Part shown: one piece after another, positions 32,624-44,907 of the stretch | Layout: the number at the start of each line of letters is the position of its first letter | How positions within the stretch are numbered: the stretch's first letter is position 1 | NCBI GenBank assembly: GCA_029216955.1 | Contig: JANAVB010031417.1 | Coordinates: forward strand, 23,813,917-23,877,916 | DNA length: 64,000 nt | Reading direction: 5' to 3' | DNA from: Iris pallida | Taxonomy: Eukaryota; Streptophyta; Magnoliopsida; Asparagales; Iridaceae | Notes under the pieces: model-generated | Databases searched by the model: none | Seen by the model: the letters and a program-made list of their open reading frames with translations, nothing else | What the model was told of the DNA's origin: nothing | Program-made: the position numbers and the translations under genes

Positions 32624-35552
32624 GTACATGGTGGTGCCCTCCACGCTCCACCAATGCATGAAATATGTATCCACCAACGGCGTCATCCGGACGGAGTTTG
32701 CGGATATCGATCCCTTCAAAGGGATTGAGGCCTACTTCACCGATTCCGACTTGTACAAGCCACTTGACGAAGAGGAAGCCAACGACGCCGATGATGAAGC
32801 AGAGACGGCAACAGAGCCGGACTTGGAACTCGAAGCGACTCCTGACGCCCCCTTGAAAATTCGTCTGAAAGGGAGACCACCCCAGAAGGCGCCTCCAATG
32901 AGCATCAAGCTATCAGAAAAAGCGCCAGCTCGCGAAGCCCCCCTGAAGATACGCCTCAAGGGGAAGCCACCACAAACAGCGGCTCCCCTAGTGGTAAAAT
33001 TACAAGGGAAGGCGCCACTCATCGAAGGCGCAACCGAGGCACCCCTCAAGGTGCGTCTTAAAGGCAAGCCGCCGCAGTCATCCAAGATGCCGGAGAGGGC
33101 TCACATAACCCTCTCAGACCCCAAAGTCGGAGCGGTGGAGGACTCTCCTGATCCGGCCCCAGTACTTACAGACGAGGAGCTTGGCGAATATATCTCTGCC
33201 GATGTAGACGCACCCTCCTTCGACAATGTAATCCCACGGGATAAAATCTCGTACTTTATCAATAATAGAGTGTCTTTCAATTATTCTTGTCTTCCGCACT
33301 GGAATGCCATGTATACATTAGACAACGCTCTACGGTCGTTGCAAACACAAGTAACGACCGTCTACCATAATCAAATAGTCCCGTCTCAAGGAGTCTTCAT
33401 AGTCCCTCCACGAAGCCGAGACGAAGGCACCATCATCTCGGGCAAAATCGAGCGTCGTCGGAACCTCCTATCGATCGAGCCCGAACCTGATACAGGCAGA
33501 GTACAAGTATATCGATACACGGATGCGGCTAAGCACATCATCCAAAAGATGGGCTACGACCTGAAAAGCAACAAAGGCCTAAACTACGGTAAGGGTCGGC
33601 ATCTCCCTGTCCGGCTTTCGATGCCCAATGGAAAGCCACAGGATTACTATAATCGGACTCGACGGGGGTTAGGCTATGTCACGCCGCCATCAACTCCAGA
33701 GAGTTCAGACGCAGAAGACATAGAACATTTCCACTCATCAGAAGCATCGACGTGGGATTCCGATACCAGTATCGGATCAGTCTTCAGGAAAGTGCTGTCA
33801 GCTAACATGACATCGGCGCAACCTCAGAAAGATGAAGGCGAAGGCCAACCGCCGGAACCCTTCGAAGAGGAACCCTGGGCTCAACGCCTAGGAGAACAAT
33901 GGGAGTCTCGTTTTGAGTTACGAGAACCTCCCATCGAAGACGAAGTCGAGCAAATCGACCTCGGGGATGGGTCTTCTTCTAAACCCATCTTTATCAGCAA
34001 AAGCTTGGAAGGAGAAGACCGAGAATCTTTAGTCCAACTCGCTAAGGAGTATATCGACGTCTTCGCCTGGAGCTACGAAGACATGCCGGGTCTCGATCCA
34101 CAGATCGCGATGCATAGGTTGAACATCTTACCAGATGCCAAACCTATCAAACAACAACAGCGACGCTTCCGTCCGGACATCATGAACGCCATCGATCAGG
34201 AGGTGGATAAACTCTTGACCAGTGGCTTCATCCGTGAGGAACAACACCCGGACTGGGTAGCCAACGTCGTTCCTGTCACCAAGAAGAACGGGAAGATACG
34301 AGTCTGTATCGACTTCAGGGATCTCAACTCTGCTTGCCCGAAGGATGAATTCCCGCTCCCAATCACCGATGTAATGATCGATAACACATGTGGCTTTGAA
34401 CGCATGTCCTTCATGGACGGGTATTCAGGCTACAATCAAATCAAGATGTTCCCCGATGACGCAAAACACACGTCATTCAGGACTCCAAAGGGTGTTTTCT
34501 GCTACACCGTAATGCCCTTCGGCTTGAAGAACGCCGGTACAACGTATCAGCGAGCTATGAGCACCATCTTCCGTCAACATCCTCGCAAGACAGTTGAGTG
34601 CTATGTTGACGACATCGCAGTCAAAAGTCGCCTCAAAAGAGATCACCTACAGGACCTAAAGACGGTCTTCGATCTCATGCGGGCACATCAACTCAAAATG
34701 AACCCCGCTAAATCCTTCCTGGGGGTTTCTAGCGGCAAATTCTTGGGCTTTGTCATCACGGCAAAAGGCATTCATGTCGATCCCGAGAAGACTAAAGCCA
34801 TCCTTAACATGGACCCTCCGAAGAACCTTCGAGAACTTCGGGGCTTACAGGGACGTTTGGCATACATCCGGAGGTTCATAGCAAACCTCTCCGGTAAATG
34901 TCAACCCTTTACTCAGCTCATGAAGAAGGGAGTCTCTTATGTCTGGTCAGAGGAGTGCCAAAAGGCTTTCGACGACATCAAGGCTTACTTAACAAGCCCG
35001 CCAGTCCTAGTGGCACCTGTCGCCGGCAAACCATTCCTCCTCTACGTCCGTGCCATGGATCATTCCCTCGGCGCTTTGCTAGCTCAAAACAGCGATGCAG
35101 GCTACGAGCAAGCAATCTACTACCTCAGTCGAACACTCATCGGGGTCGAACACCGGTACAACCCCGTTGAAAAGGAGTGCTTGGCTTTGGTGTTTGCCAT
35201 TCAGAAGACTCGTCATTACGTCTCGGGCCAGACAATTCATGTCATCTCCCGAGTCAATCCGCTCAGAGTTCTCATGACAAAGCCAGGGTCATTAAACTCC
35301 CGGCTGGCTACATGGGCGATCCTACTAACACCATACAACATGGTGTTTGTCCCGCAGAAGGCAGTCAAGGGTCAGGCTCTGGCTGACTTTTTAGCTGCAC
35401 ACCCCATCCCAGAATCTTCAAACTCTATGAAGACATCCCGGATGAAGTTCAAGAATCAAACGTCACTGAAGGAAGCCCCGTTTGGCGGATGTTCTTCGAT
35501 GGCGCTTCAAGAACGGGCCCCAATGGCCAAATCATCGCAGGAGTGGGGGTAG
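32565..35552 (+). pseudogene. pol: Element C pol: reverse transcriptase and RNase H
   Basis: A long frame of about 995 codons. It begins at the end of the protease (GRPWLHEY) and has a linker of repeated APLKIRLKGKPPQ units at about 32840-33080. Reverse transcriptase runs from about residue 520: KKNGKIRVCIDFRDLN, FMDGYSGYNQI, MPFGLKNAGTTYQR and the catalytic ECYVDDIAVKS (YVDD at 34602-34613). RNase H follows from about residue 820, although the first catalytic position reads YVRAMD. A 1-bp deletion near 35420 sends the frame into nonsense, ending at 35552. The true continuation is the frame holding the second RNase H. The domain order matches Tat-clade pol. Confidence 0.9.
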
Positions 35553-36256
35553 TCTTAGTCTCCCCCGATCAGCTGGTCATCCAGCGCGCATACTCCCTTT
35601 CGAAGCCGTGCTCCAACAATGTTGCTGAGTACAATGCACTCGTCATGGGACTCCAGCTAGCACAACAGCTGGGGGTGGATCATCTGGAAACCTACGACGA
35701 CTCGAAACTCGTCGTAAACCAGATTCGGGGGCAATACGAGGTTCGCCATGAAGATTTGATCCCTTACCATGAAGTTGCATTGAACATCATTTCAACCTTC
35801 ACTGGGTTCTTCATCGAACATGTACCCCGCCTACAAAACTTGGAGGCTGACGCTCTAGCTGGCCTCGCAGCCTCATTGGCCGCGCCCCTTGGGACTCAAC
35901 ACTATGTCACGGTAACTGGCCGAGACTTGATTTGTCCCAGAAACAACCTATGTTTGCAAATGGCTCATGCCATGCCGACAAACACTGGGGTTAATGTCCG
36001 AGATTGGAGGTTCCCGTTCATCGACTTCACTGTCTACGGAATCCTTCCAGAGGACCCGAAGGAAGCCGTCTCAATCAGGAGACGCTCTCTTCGATTCTAC
36101 TACGATACAGCCACTAAAATGCTGTACCGACGCTCCTTCGACGGGCTTCTCCTTCGATGCCTGTCTAACGAAGAAGCGGCCGAAGCTCTTCGAGAAGCTC
36201 ATGACGGAACTTGCGGAGCTCACCAACCAGGGCCTAAGTTACAAGATCGACTGTGA
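35424..36256 (+). pseudogene. Element C second (archaeal-type) RNase H
   Basis: Reads WRMFFDGASRTGPNG, then NNVAEYNALVMGLQLA, YDDSKLVVNQIRGQY and LQNLEADALAGLAA. These are the D-E-D-D positions of an RNase HI domain distinct from the one linked to reverse transcriptase. This extra domain defines Tat/Ogre elements and may improve removal of RNA from hybrids. The frame continues towards the integrase zinc-finger region (HDGTCGAHQ) and stops at TGA 36254-36256, one base change from an arginine codon. Upstream it joins pol through the frameshift near 35420. Confidence 0.87.
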
Positions 36257-37261
36257 CGTATGGGCTACTACTGGCCAACCATGGTTGCCGACGCAGTGGA
36301 ATATGCTAAGAAGTGCCATGCATGCCAACTTCATGCAGACTTCATACATACACCATCTGAACCTCTACATCCTACAGTCGCCTCCTGGCCATTCGAAGCC
36401 TGGGGTATGGACATTGTAGGGCCAATCACCCCTCCTTCATCGAGAGGACACCGCTTCATCCTGGCCATCACCGATTACTTCTCCAAATGGGCGAAAGCAG
36501 TCCCACTAGCAGAAGTAAAAAGCTCCAGGGTGGTCAGCTTTATCAAACACCATGTCATTTACCGTTTCGGGGTACCCCGGCGAATCATCCATGACAATGG
36601 TCCTCAGTTTATCAGCCACATTTTCAGCAGGTTCTGTGACAAGAATCGCATTCAAAACGTGGCCTCAACCGCCTACAATCCGGCAGCAAACGGATTGGCC
36701 GAGGCATTCAACAAAACTATCGTCAGGCTACTCAAAAAAGTCGTGTCATCCAACAAACACGACTGGGACGAAAAGCTTGGCGAATGCCTTTGGGCCTACC
36801 GCACAACGGTACGGACCCCAACAGGCAACACTCCATTCTCCCTGGTCTACGGGAGCGAAGCAGTACTGCCTCTCGAGATACAGATACCTTCGCTCCGCGT
36901 GGCCATCACAAACGATCTCACAGAAGAAGACAATCAACGTCGTCGTCTGCGGGAATTGGAGGCACTTGACGAAAAGCGTCTCCTAGCTCAACAACGCATC
37001 GAACTTTACCAAGCCCGTATATCACAGGCTTTCAACAAGAAGGTCAAGCAAAGAACTTTCCAAGTTGGCGACCTGGTTTTAGCAGTCAGAAGGCCAATGG
37101 TGTTAACTCACAAGACACCAGGGAAGTTCGAGCCCAAATAGGAAGGACCCTTCATCATCGAGACGGTATACTCAAATGGTGCTTATCGGCTCGCCAAACC
37201 CAATGGGGACTTGTTCATGATGCCCATCAACGGCAAGTTCCTAAAGAAGTACTACTCTTGA
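36257..37261 (+). pseudogene. Element C integrase
   Basis: Continues the same frame after the TGA. CHACQLHAD completes the HHCC zinc-binding region. The catalytic core has the DDE residues in GMDIVGPI, HDNGPQF and NGLAEAFNKTI. The C-terminal part reads KQRTFQVGDLVLAVRR, and pol ends at TGA 37259-37261. TAG at 37139-37141 interrupts it just before EGPFIIE and looks like a G to A change in a tryptophan codon. Integrase would insert the DNA copy. No chromodomain is seen, as expected for the Tat clade. Confidence 0.9.
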
Positions 37262-37354
37262 CATCCTCCAAGACATGTATTTCCCCAAATAACCTCTTTT
37301 CACAAAATCAATCGCTTCCGGAACCCAGCTGTTCCGTGGCATCCTTCCGTAGAA

Positions 37355-37660
37355 AGATAACCATGTCCACATTACCTCTGAGTTGTCTCTCTACATCCTA
37401 CAAAGCGGAACCTTACACTTCGTGAGCTTAAGCTATCCTTCATGTTTACCACGTCCACAATACCTCTGAGTAAACATCCCGTACAAACAACTCCTACGTT
37501 GTCGTACATTGATCGCAGAACTTCCACGTCCACATTACCTCTGAGTTGTTCAGCGTATCCCACAGGATCATTCCTACCACGTCCATAAACACCTCTGAGT
37601 AAGAAGATTCTATCATTTGAACCTAATGATTGCCATGTCCACATTACCTCTGAGCAAACA
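37355..37660. repeat. Tandem repeats downstream of pol in element C
   Basis: Five degenerate copies of CCACGTCCACATTACCTCTG followed by AG, spaced 53-86 bp apart, near 37362, 37448, 37526, 37579 and 37632. Variable tandem repeats after pol are a known feature of Tat/Ogre elements and a suspected source of satellite DNA. Confidence 0.8.
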
Positions 37661-37907
37661 TGTTGGTTCCTTTATACTTATTATCTGTACCTAAAAACCA
37701 AGGTGCGCAAAAGATAATAGGTCCATATAAATCATCAAGTTCATGAAATTAAAAATGAACACATCAAAGAGATAGTGTATTTCTTTATTTTTAAAAAGGG
37801 AGTACAGAAATACGCTATTTCCCCAGCAAGAGTTGCAAAAAACACATAAAAAAGAAGAGAAGCTACAATCCCCGATCCTCCCCAGGGTGGGATGAGAGTT
37901 CTCTGAC

Positions 37908-40900
37908 TCAACGTCTCAGGTCGGCAGTACGAGTTTCCACAGTCGCCTGGACTCGCAGCTCGGCTTCTTGACGCATTAACCCGACAGCCTCAGCAGAAGT
38001 TTTACTCTCATACTTCTCATCAAGCTGTCGTCGCTGTTGAGCCAAAGCAAGGGTCCGCTGAGTAAGAGTCGTTTCCTCCCGTTTGAATGCCACGTGTTCA
38101 GCCAGGACGCGCTCAGCCTCTAGTTGAAGTTGGGCCCGCTGGTCTTCAAGACGGCGCATCTGAGCATCAACTTCTGCGATGTTAACATCCACCGCAGCCC
38201 GCTTCTCCGTCGTCTTCTTCATAGATTGAGACAGCTGCTCCGCCGCAGCCTCAGTCCCAGCCACTTCACGCTCCCAACTGCTCACCTCGGCTCGATGGGA
38301 AGCCTCGATCTCAGCCATCGACTTTCCTATCTCTGTATCTACCAAGACCGAGAGGTCATTTCGTTGGATGCGCTGCAGTTCCGCGAGCCGCTCGTCCAGC
38401 TCCATCACCGAAACTTCCAGAATTTCGGCCATATGGTCATGGCCCTGGTGAATGCGGATAAGCTCGATACAAGGCATTGCCAAAGCTTTTGCCGCCGCAA
38501 AGCTCCCCTTGGCATCTACCACTGCAGATACACCTTTCTCCAGCATTTTGTACACTCCCTCGACGAGGAATTTCACATACCCGTCGGCTTCCGCCAGCAC
38601 CTGCGGTGTCATAGCAGGAGTTGAGGGAGCTACTACAGTTTGCGGACCGGAGGAAGGTCCGCCGACCTCGATTTGAGAGGTTTGAATCTCGGCAGCAACA
38701 GGCTCTTCATCAACAGGGCCCAGACTGCTGGCCCGAGGAGTCAAAGGAACAGAAAGAGCAGGCATATGCGTCGTGATAGTACCCAAGTGGAAGGAGCAAC
38801 AGAGGGTTCCACACCCTTACCCTTCTCAAGACTGGAGAAATCACCGACGTCAACGGCTACCTCTTCCCCCGACATTCTATCAGCATCAGCCACCTCCTCC
38901 GGCAAAACGGGGAGGTCAACATTTATCTCTTGGCCAGCCCCAAGAGACAAGACCGGCAGAAGAGTCTCATTCTTCTCAAGTCCCTCTACAGGGACAGAAT
39001 CTGTCGCTACCGCCTGATCGGTAGCCATCTCTATGTCCATGGTTGAAGCCAAGGAAGGATTCGGCAATGATTCAGCCGACCTCCCTTCATCATGACCAGG
39101 AGGGGAATCAACCCTCTCCTCCATCCCCACTGCTTCTGCTGCCCCCGCAACGGACCCTTGCAACGCTGGAGGGACGTCACCAGAAGGCGACGAACTCCAA
39201 TCCACTTCATCATCAGGATGCCTCGAGTCGGTAGGACCCTCAGCATCCAAGGCCTCCACGGCAGATGGTACTATCCCAGAAGTTGTCGCGACTTCAAAGT
39301 CAGGAGATACTAAAACCTCCGCGGGAACATCTTCGGGACCCTCCTCCACAGGAGACAACATCGTTGGTGGAATGCGCTCCTCAGAAGAGCCTGCCACCTC
39401 CTTCGGCTTACTGGTGCCCGATTTCGAAGCACGAGACTTCTTCTTCAATCCCTACAAGAAGAAGAGCATAAGTCGCCACAATGACATAAAAAAAACTGGA
39501 ATTATGAAGCACTCCTTACCTCAGCGGGGGCTAAGCCCGTTGGCGTTACAAGTGGCGTTTCCGTAATCTTCGGGGTCGACGTCCTTCTCGACCTTTTCAG
39601 TACGGAAGAACCAGCTTCTGGGTCAGCTCGCCTTTTTCCGACAGACGGGTCTCTCGCTGGTGCCATAGCAGCAGCCCGATACCCCGCCAATTCTGGCGGA
39701 CGATATGACCGAGCCGCCACCAACATATTCGCTGTTGCCTCCAACTGGGTTCCAATGATGAAACTAGTCTCCCTGTCATAACCAGGAGACATAGTATTCA
39801 TAGTACAATACAGCTTGGCGGCCGGATATAAGATCGGCGGCCGAGGATTACGAACTGGTGTGGTAAACTTAACGCTAGTGCATCCAGCGTTATAATACTG
39901 CCAGCCCCGGGCTCCATCCAGCAAACTTCCGATGGCTACTGGGATTCTGCAGCATTAGCTGAGTGTAGCCAAATTGACGAGCAAATCGGCTTGGCAAGTA
40001 TGGTTCCAGATAACACCTGTTCTGATTACGGTAGACCAGATGCGAAGGCCGGATACTCTGCAACCAACGAAAACTCCATTTCGGCAAAGTAACCGCATCC
40101 TCGCCAGAATCAACCAAATCCTGGTCGGCCTCGAAATTCTTGAAGATCGGGCCAACCTTCACAATTTCCCACCCCTGAAGGAAGGACAAAACCCTCCTAC
40201 AAACAGGGACGCCAGTGTAAGACCACTTCCTCTTGTAGAAGCGGCGAATGAAGGCATCTCCTTCAACATGGTCCTCCTCAGGACCAGGACTTATCACATT
40301 CGGATGATGTAAGATCAGCCAACCCATGAGATAATGGAAAGGCAGCTCGGCCCGGGGAAAGTTGTCATTATTACCTTTCTCATGGATCACATCATCAGCG
40401 AAAGACCTCAAACCGCGCAGCAGGTTGCACACCATCGCGGGGAGGAGAGCCAGAGGTTGTCCAAAGGCCAACTTCACTGCAGGCAAAATGAGATTCCGAT
40501 GTACCCTCTCAACAGCACCGGATCCCCCTGCAAATATGCAATCCCGGAGCCATATCATCAAGTAGGCCGTCAACACTGCCTTAGATGACATCCGGTGCCC
40601 GCAGTGCCAGAAACAGCTGTACGTGTTCTTTCCGCTCTCATTTGAATGTGGGGTCCTCTCGTCCAGCCGGGTTATTTCAGAACTCACTTCTGCGGGCGTC
40701 AAGCCCTGCGGAGTCGCAAACCGGATCCTCGAAGGATCCGCCAAATCCTGTCTGAAAACATAGTCCCTCCAAGCAGTCACGTGAGGTTGGGTCTTACCCT
40801 TGTCCCTCCGGTGCATCAGATAATGATGGCTCGTCACCTCCTTGAAAACGGCCATCATCTCCGGGTCCTTATCTTCCAAGACCTGGATCTCTTCATTCGA

Positions 40901-42317
40901 TGGGAAATATTCCTCGTATGGTTCCGAGCCCCAAGGAAGCTTGGACACTTCGTACATCTCATGAAGGGCCAATCCCAACTCCCCCACTGGAGTAAAGAAG
41001 CTACCAGTCTGGGTGTTGAAAAGCTCCAATAGCGCAAGGAACATCGGCTTATTGAGGTCCACGCCTGCCTGAGTAGCCCGAATGGCGGCAGTCAGCCCTA
41101 TCTCTTTAAGCTCAACTTTGAACCTGGAAAGCACCCAGGAAGTCAACTCGTCCCACTTTGGGATATAGTGACACCAACCTTCGACTCTAAAACCAGCTGT
41201 CGGATACGTGACCTTCGACGTCAGCATCCGATTTGCAAAAGTCGGGGCACTGAAGGGAAACATGTCATTTGGGACTTCACTATAGATGCTCCCGGGACGC
41301 AAAGCTCGGTAACTGAACGAAGAACCAGTTCGTGAAGCAGTCAAGGTGTCTCGCTGGTTCGAGGTGGTGTCAATCGAAAGGGAGCCCCCCAAGGCACCCC
41401 CTTGAGAAGGCGTAAGTTCCCAACCCATCCTTCTCTTCGAAGCTAGATGATAAAAGGCTGTCAATGGCAACTGGCGGTCAACCTGCCGCATGTATAACAT
41501 CATGCCCTTAGCAGCAAAGAACCAGTCTTCTCTGATCTTCAATATCTTCGCCTCGGAAGAGACTAATCGGTCGCCAAACAGAAAGGCTGGTTTTAAGAAG
41601 GTCACACCTTCAGAATCAGCAGACTTCAGTTTACCACTCTCCATCATACTCTGGAGGAAAAGCGGCAACTGGACCTGGATTTGTAGCATCCTCTCACGAG
41701 GTTGGTCCTGAAGGATAGCATCCTTTGCAGGGTTGATCACCGCCTCATCAAAATCAACTCCCATCTGGCAAAGAGAAGCGTCCAGGAGGACCTCATTCAA
41801 CAAAGGGATCGTCATCGACACTGGCACGACAAAAGTGGAAGTCAGGCAAAAAGACAAAATATGTCAAGAACCCATGCGCATCTGCTTCGGCGCATCATCA
41901 GGGCATAGGCCCATGCGCGTCAGCATGTCTCGGCGCATCATCAGGGCGTAAGCCCATGCGCGTTGGCATTGGAGCTTCGGCGCATTATCAGAGCGTGAGC
42001 CCATGCGCGTCAACAAAGGCTTCGGCGCATCTTCAGGGAATAGAACCCATGCGCGTCAGCCATTAAAACCTCGGTGCATGATAAAGGTATAAACCTATGC
42101 ACGTCGGCAAGATAGAACCTCGGCGTATCATTAAAGACCGAAGTCTATACGCGTCGGCAGTTAGGGCACAGAGCCCAAAGCAGAGACGAAACCCACCTGT
42201 CACCTCAGGACGAACGTCGGCAAGAGGCGCAAGAGTGATAGGTACATCCTCATCCGCGGACTCTTTCGCTTTCTCCTTCCCCTTGCCGGCAGTGCCGCGA
42301 GGAGTCTTGGGAGCCAT
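37908..42317 (-). CDS. Antisense accessory gene of element C, plant-mobile-domain-like with coiled coil
   Basis: A three-exon gene on the opposite strand to pol: exons 42317-42197, 41820-39520 and 39451-37908. Junctions are clean GT-AG with matching phases (phase 1, then phase 0). Start is MAPKTPRGTAGKGKEKAKE, and a TATA box lies about 95 bp upstream. Predicted length is about 1320 residues if two 1-bp frameshifts (near 39943 and 38787) are ignored. Exon 2 resembles the plant mobile domain (PF10536 type): GLALHEMYEVSKLPWG, FWHCGHRMSSKAVLTAYLMI, LPAVKLAFGQPLALLPAMVC. Exon 3 is acidic and disordered, then a long heptad-rich coiled coil (residues such as QMRRLEDQRAQLQLEAERVL) to the stop. Antisense extra genes are reported in Tat elements. 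The function is unknown; the domain is found in plant silencing-related proteins and in transposons. Confidence 0.75.
41821..42196 (-). other. Intron 1 of the antisense gene, with CATGCGC / CGGCGCAT repeats
   Basis: A 376-bp intron from GTGGGT to TCGTGCCAG. Seen on the plus strand it contains about six degenerate units of 40-55 bp, each with CCCATGCGCGTC and TCGGCGCATCATCAGGG. The motif is the same one that fills the LTRs. Confidence 0.75.
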
Positions 42318-42412
42318 TCTCTCGAAGAAGGAGAAGTTAGGGTTTTGAAGAAGAAACTCTAAAGAAGCAGAGGCACAGAGAAGAAGAACTCTTTCTCTCT
42401 CCGACTCTTACC

Positions 42413-42420
42413 TATTTATA
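42413..42420 (-). promoter_or_regulatory. TATA box of the antisense gene
   Basis: The minus strand reads CCCTATAAATAGGTAAG. It lies about 95 bp upstream of the ATG at 42317, with CATGCGCC motifs a further 150-190 bp upstream (42563-42603). This is consistent with an independent promoter facing into the element. Confidence 0.7.
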
Positions 42421-42664
42421 GGGCATGGTCGCACGCGTGAACAGATGACGTGTGATCTCAGCCGTCGCCTCGGGTTCCGTGCAAGGATAGCAGCAAATAA
42501 AACCAAAAGATCATCATTAATCTTTTCGGTTACCGAGGCACCATCATCATTAACTGAGAAGAGCATGCGCCCGAACAGGCATGCGCCCAGAAATCATGCG
42601 CCCTGACCTCCATGCTTCTTATTCAAAGTATTCCAAAACTTACTCAAAAGTTTTGAAAACTTTG

Positions 42665-42674
42665 AAGTGGGTCT
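42665..42674 (+). other. Polypurine tract of element C
   Basis: AAGTGGGTCT directly before the 3' LTR. Short and imperfect but correctly placed. Confidence 0.55.
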
Positions 42675-44907
42675 TGTAGAAGCATGGAATTTCACAACCA
42701 GAAAGCCCATGCGCCAGACACTACATGCGCCAGAACTCAGATGAAGAACTTCACAGCAAAGTCAATAATTATAGACATTTGAAGAAGGACTTTTTATTTA
42801 TATATAAAAGTCTATTACATGTCTAGAAAAGGTTGTACAAAGGAGAATTCCTACAAAGGAAAGAGCCTAAAGTCTACAGCCAGCGGCCATCATGCGCCTT
42901 CAGATAAGCGCAAAGGCCACCATACGTCTCCAGATAGGCGCAGCATCACTATGCGCCACCAGTGAGGCGCAGCAGATATCATGCGCCTCCATCCAGGCGC
43001 ATCCCATCATCTCTTCAGCACCTCAGTTATGTGCATCCCTTCAGCCAAATTCTTCCAGCCAGGCTCACCTGGCCGAGCAGAGCCCAGTTATGTGCTGCTC
43101 TTCCAACCAGGCTCGCCCGATAAATGCTTCGACACAAAGCATTTAACCCTCTGGCTGGAACCAAGGAAGAGAAGAGCACCGCAAATGCTGTGGCCAGGGG
43201 AGGCTTCGAAAGAGCCTCCAAAACCGAAGGAAGACCGTGATCGAAACCATGGCTAAAGGAGCAGCTTTCGACACGATCAAAGTGGGGAAACCCCACTTTG
43301 CAGGAAGAGAGAGCCTTGCACCGCCATTCCGATTTACGGCTCTTCCGGAATAACGGAGACGAGGCTCGAGCATCCTTATCTTTGGATGCAACAGGCACCT
43401 TTCGCCTGCCTCAGAAGCCCTCGACTCCGTCTTTTAGATGTAACAGTCACCTTCAAGTGCATCGAAGACAACACAGCGTCTCATCTTCACCCTCGGGAGC
43501 ACTTCGTCAGCAGAATGCACCCGTACGTTCAAATTCATATTGGAAGTACGTGAGGGAATAAGAAGCAAATCTTCTCTCCATGCCACTATTTATAGGCCGG
43601 GCAGATCAAACCTACGCGCCAAGTGGATGGCCCTCCGAATTCCGTGCAATGAATTTACATTAAATGGATGAACCGGACGCCTCGAATTCAGCCAAACGGC
43701 TATTTATAGCACTCGAAGAGCGAGACAGCCGCATCATTAAAAGACATGTCCGATGCGCCAGCCAGACAGCGCATCACACGGACGCGCCCTTCGGCGTCAG
43801 GCGCATCATACAGACGCGCCCTACAGTACTCGGCGTATTATAGAGGATGCGCCCCCACACATCTCCATATCGAGTGGAACGCCAACCGACGCGCCCACTC
43901 AGCTGTCCATCGAACGTCACCAACATTAAATGCTGAACTGACAGAGTTGGCAGCACGCCTTCCAAAGTCTGAACAAGTGACAGCTTTTTCAGAGAACGAA
44001 GCATCGGCAACGTCAGCATCATCATGACTCCGACGGCTACTGCCACGTGGCCATCCGCATGCGCCTCTACGGTCATGCGTCCATCCGCATGCGCCTCTAC
44101 GGCCATGCGTCCAAACCCGCATGCGCCTCTATGGCCATGCGTCCAAACCAGCATGCGCCTCAAAAGCCATGCGCCTCAGACTGCTCTCTGATCCCGAAAG
44201 ACAGAAGGAAAGTCGCCTGCATGCGCCTCAAAAGCCATGCGCCCTAAATGGTTTGTAACTCCTAAAGGTTATGAGCCGCAGCCTCCTCCTACGCCCAATC
44301 CAAGGCACAGCCCACCAGATCACTCCTCTCCACCAAATCCGAGATCTTCGAACCATGAGTCGACGACACGTGTCTTTTGACTCAACTCGTCCAAGATTTC
44401 AGCAACGGAAAGATCTTCTCCCTGCTACGTGCCGGCTCACCACAGCAGCATGAAGAGTTCTCCCCCTCGATCAGGGCGCAGCATCCATGCGCCTCCATCA
44501 GCAACCTCCACGTGGCGTTCCCACACCGGCGCATCCTACATGCGCGCATAAGCAGCCAGCCTGCAAAACTATAAATAGAAGGGTCATCTCCTTCACACAC
44601 ACACAGAGACTCAGAAGATAAGACTCACAAAAAGAATCCACAACAGAGAATCACCAGAGAGGCAGTTCTAGACACTCAACGTCTTACTCCTCTCAGCAAG
44701 CTCCAGCACCCAGAGCAATCAACACCTTCAGAGAACCGATAACCGCCGTCAGCCGGTCAACGGAGTCAACGCATTACCACTCGCTCCATTGGCACTAAGG
44801 ACCCAGCTTAAACAAAGGTGTACTCCTAGGACTACATCTAAGTCCTATATTATATCACTGTTCTGTTTGTATTAAGATTTCAATCAAAACAATTTTAATG
44901 GCAAACA
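42675..44907 (+). repeat. 3' LTR of element C, 2233 bp
   Basis: The same length as the 5' LTR, with no indels and about 20 substitutions seen by eye, nearly all transitions. It ends TTAATGGCAAACA, followed by the duplication CATAC. Confidence 0.95.

Larger units (their letters stand above)
28860..44907 (+). mobile_element. Element C: Tat/Ogre-type Ty3/gypsy retrotransposon, 16,048 bp
   Basis: Two LTRs of exactly 2233 bp, TGTAGAAGC to GGCAAACA, flanked by the 5-bp duplication CATAC (28855-28859 and 44908-44912). Order: LTR, tRNA-Arg-like primer site, truncated gag and protease, reverse transcriptase, RNase H, second (archaeal-type) RNase H, integrase, tandem repeats, antisense gene, polypurine tract, LTR. 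The second RNase H and long 3' region are hallmarks of the Tat clade. The LTRs differ at roughly 20 sites by eye, about 0.9 percent, so the insertion is recent. Gag capsid is missing and pol has four lesions, so it is non-autonomous now. Confidence 0.95.
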
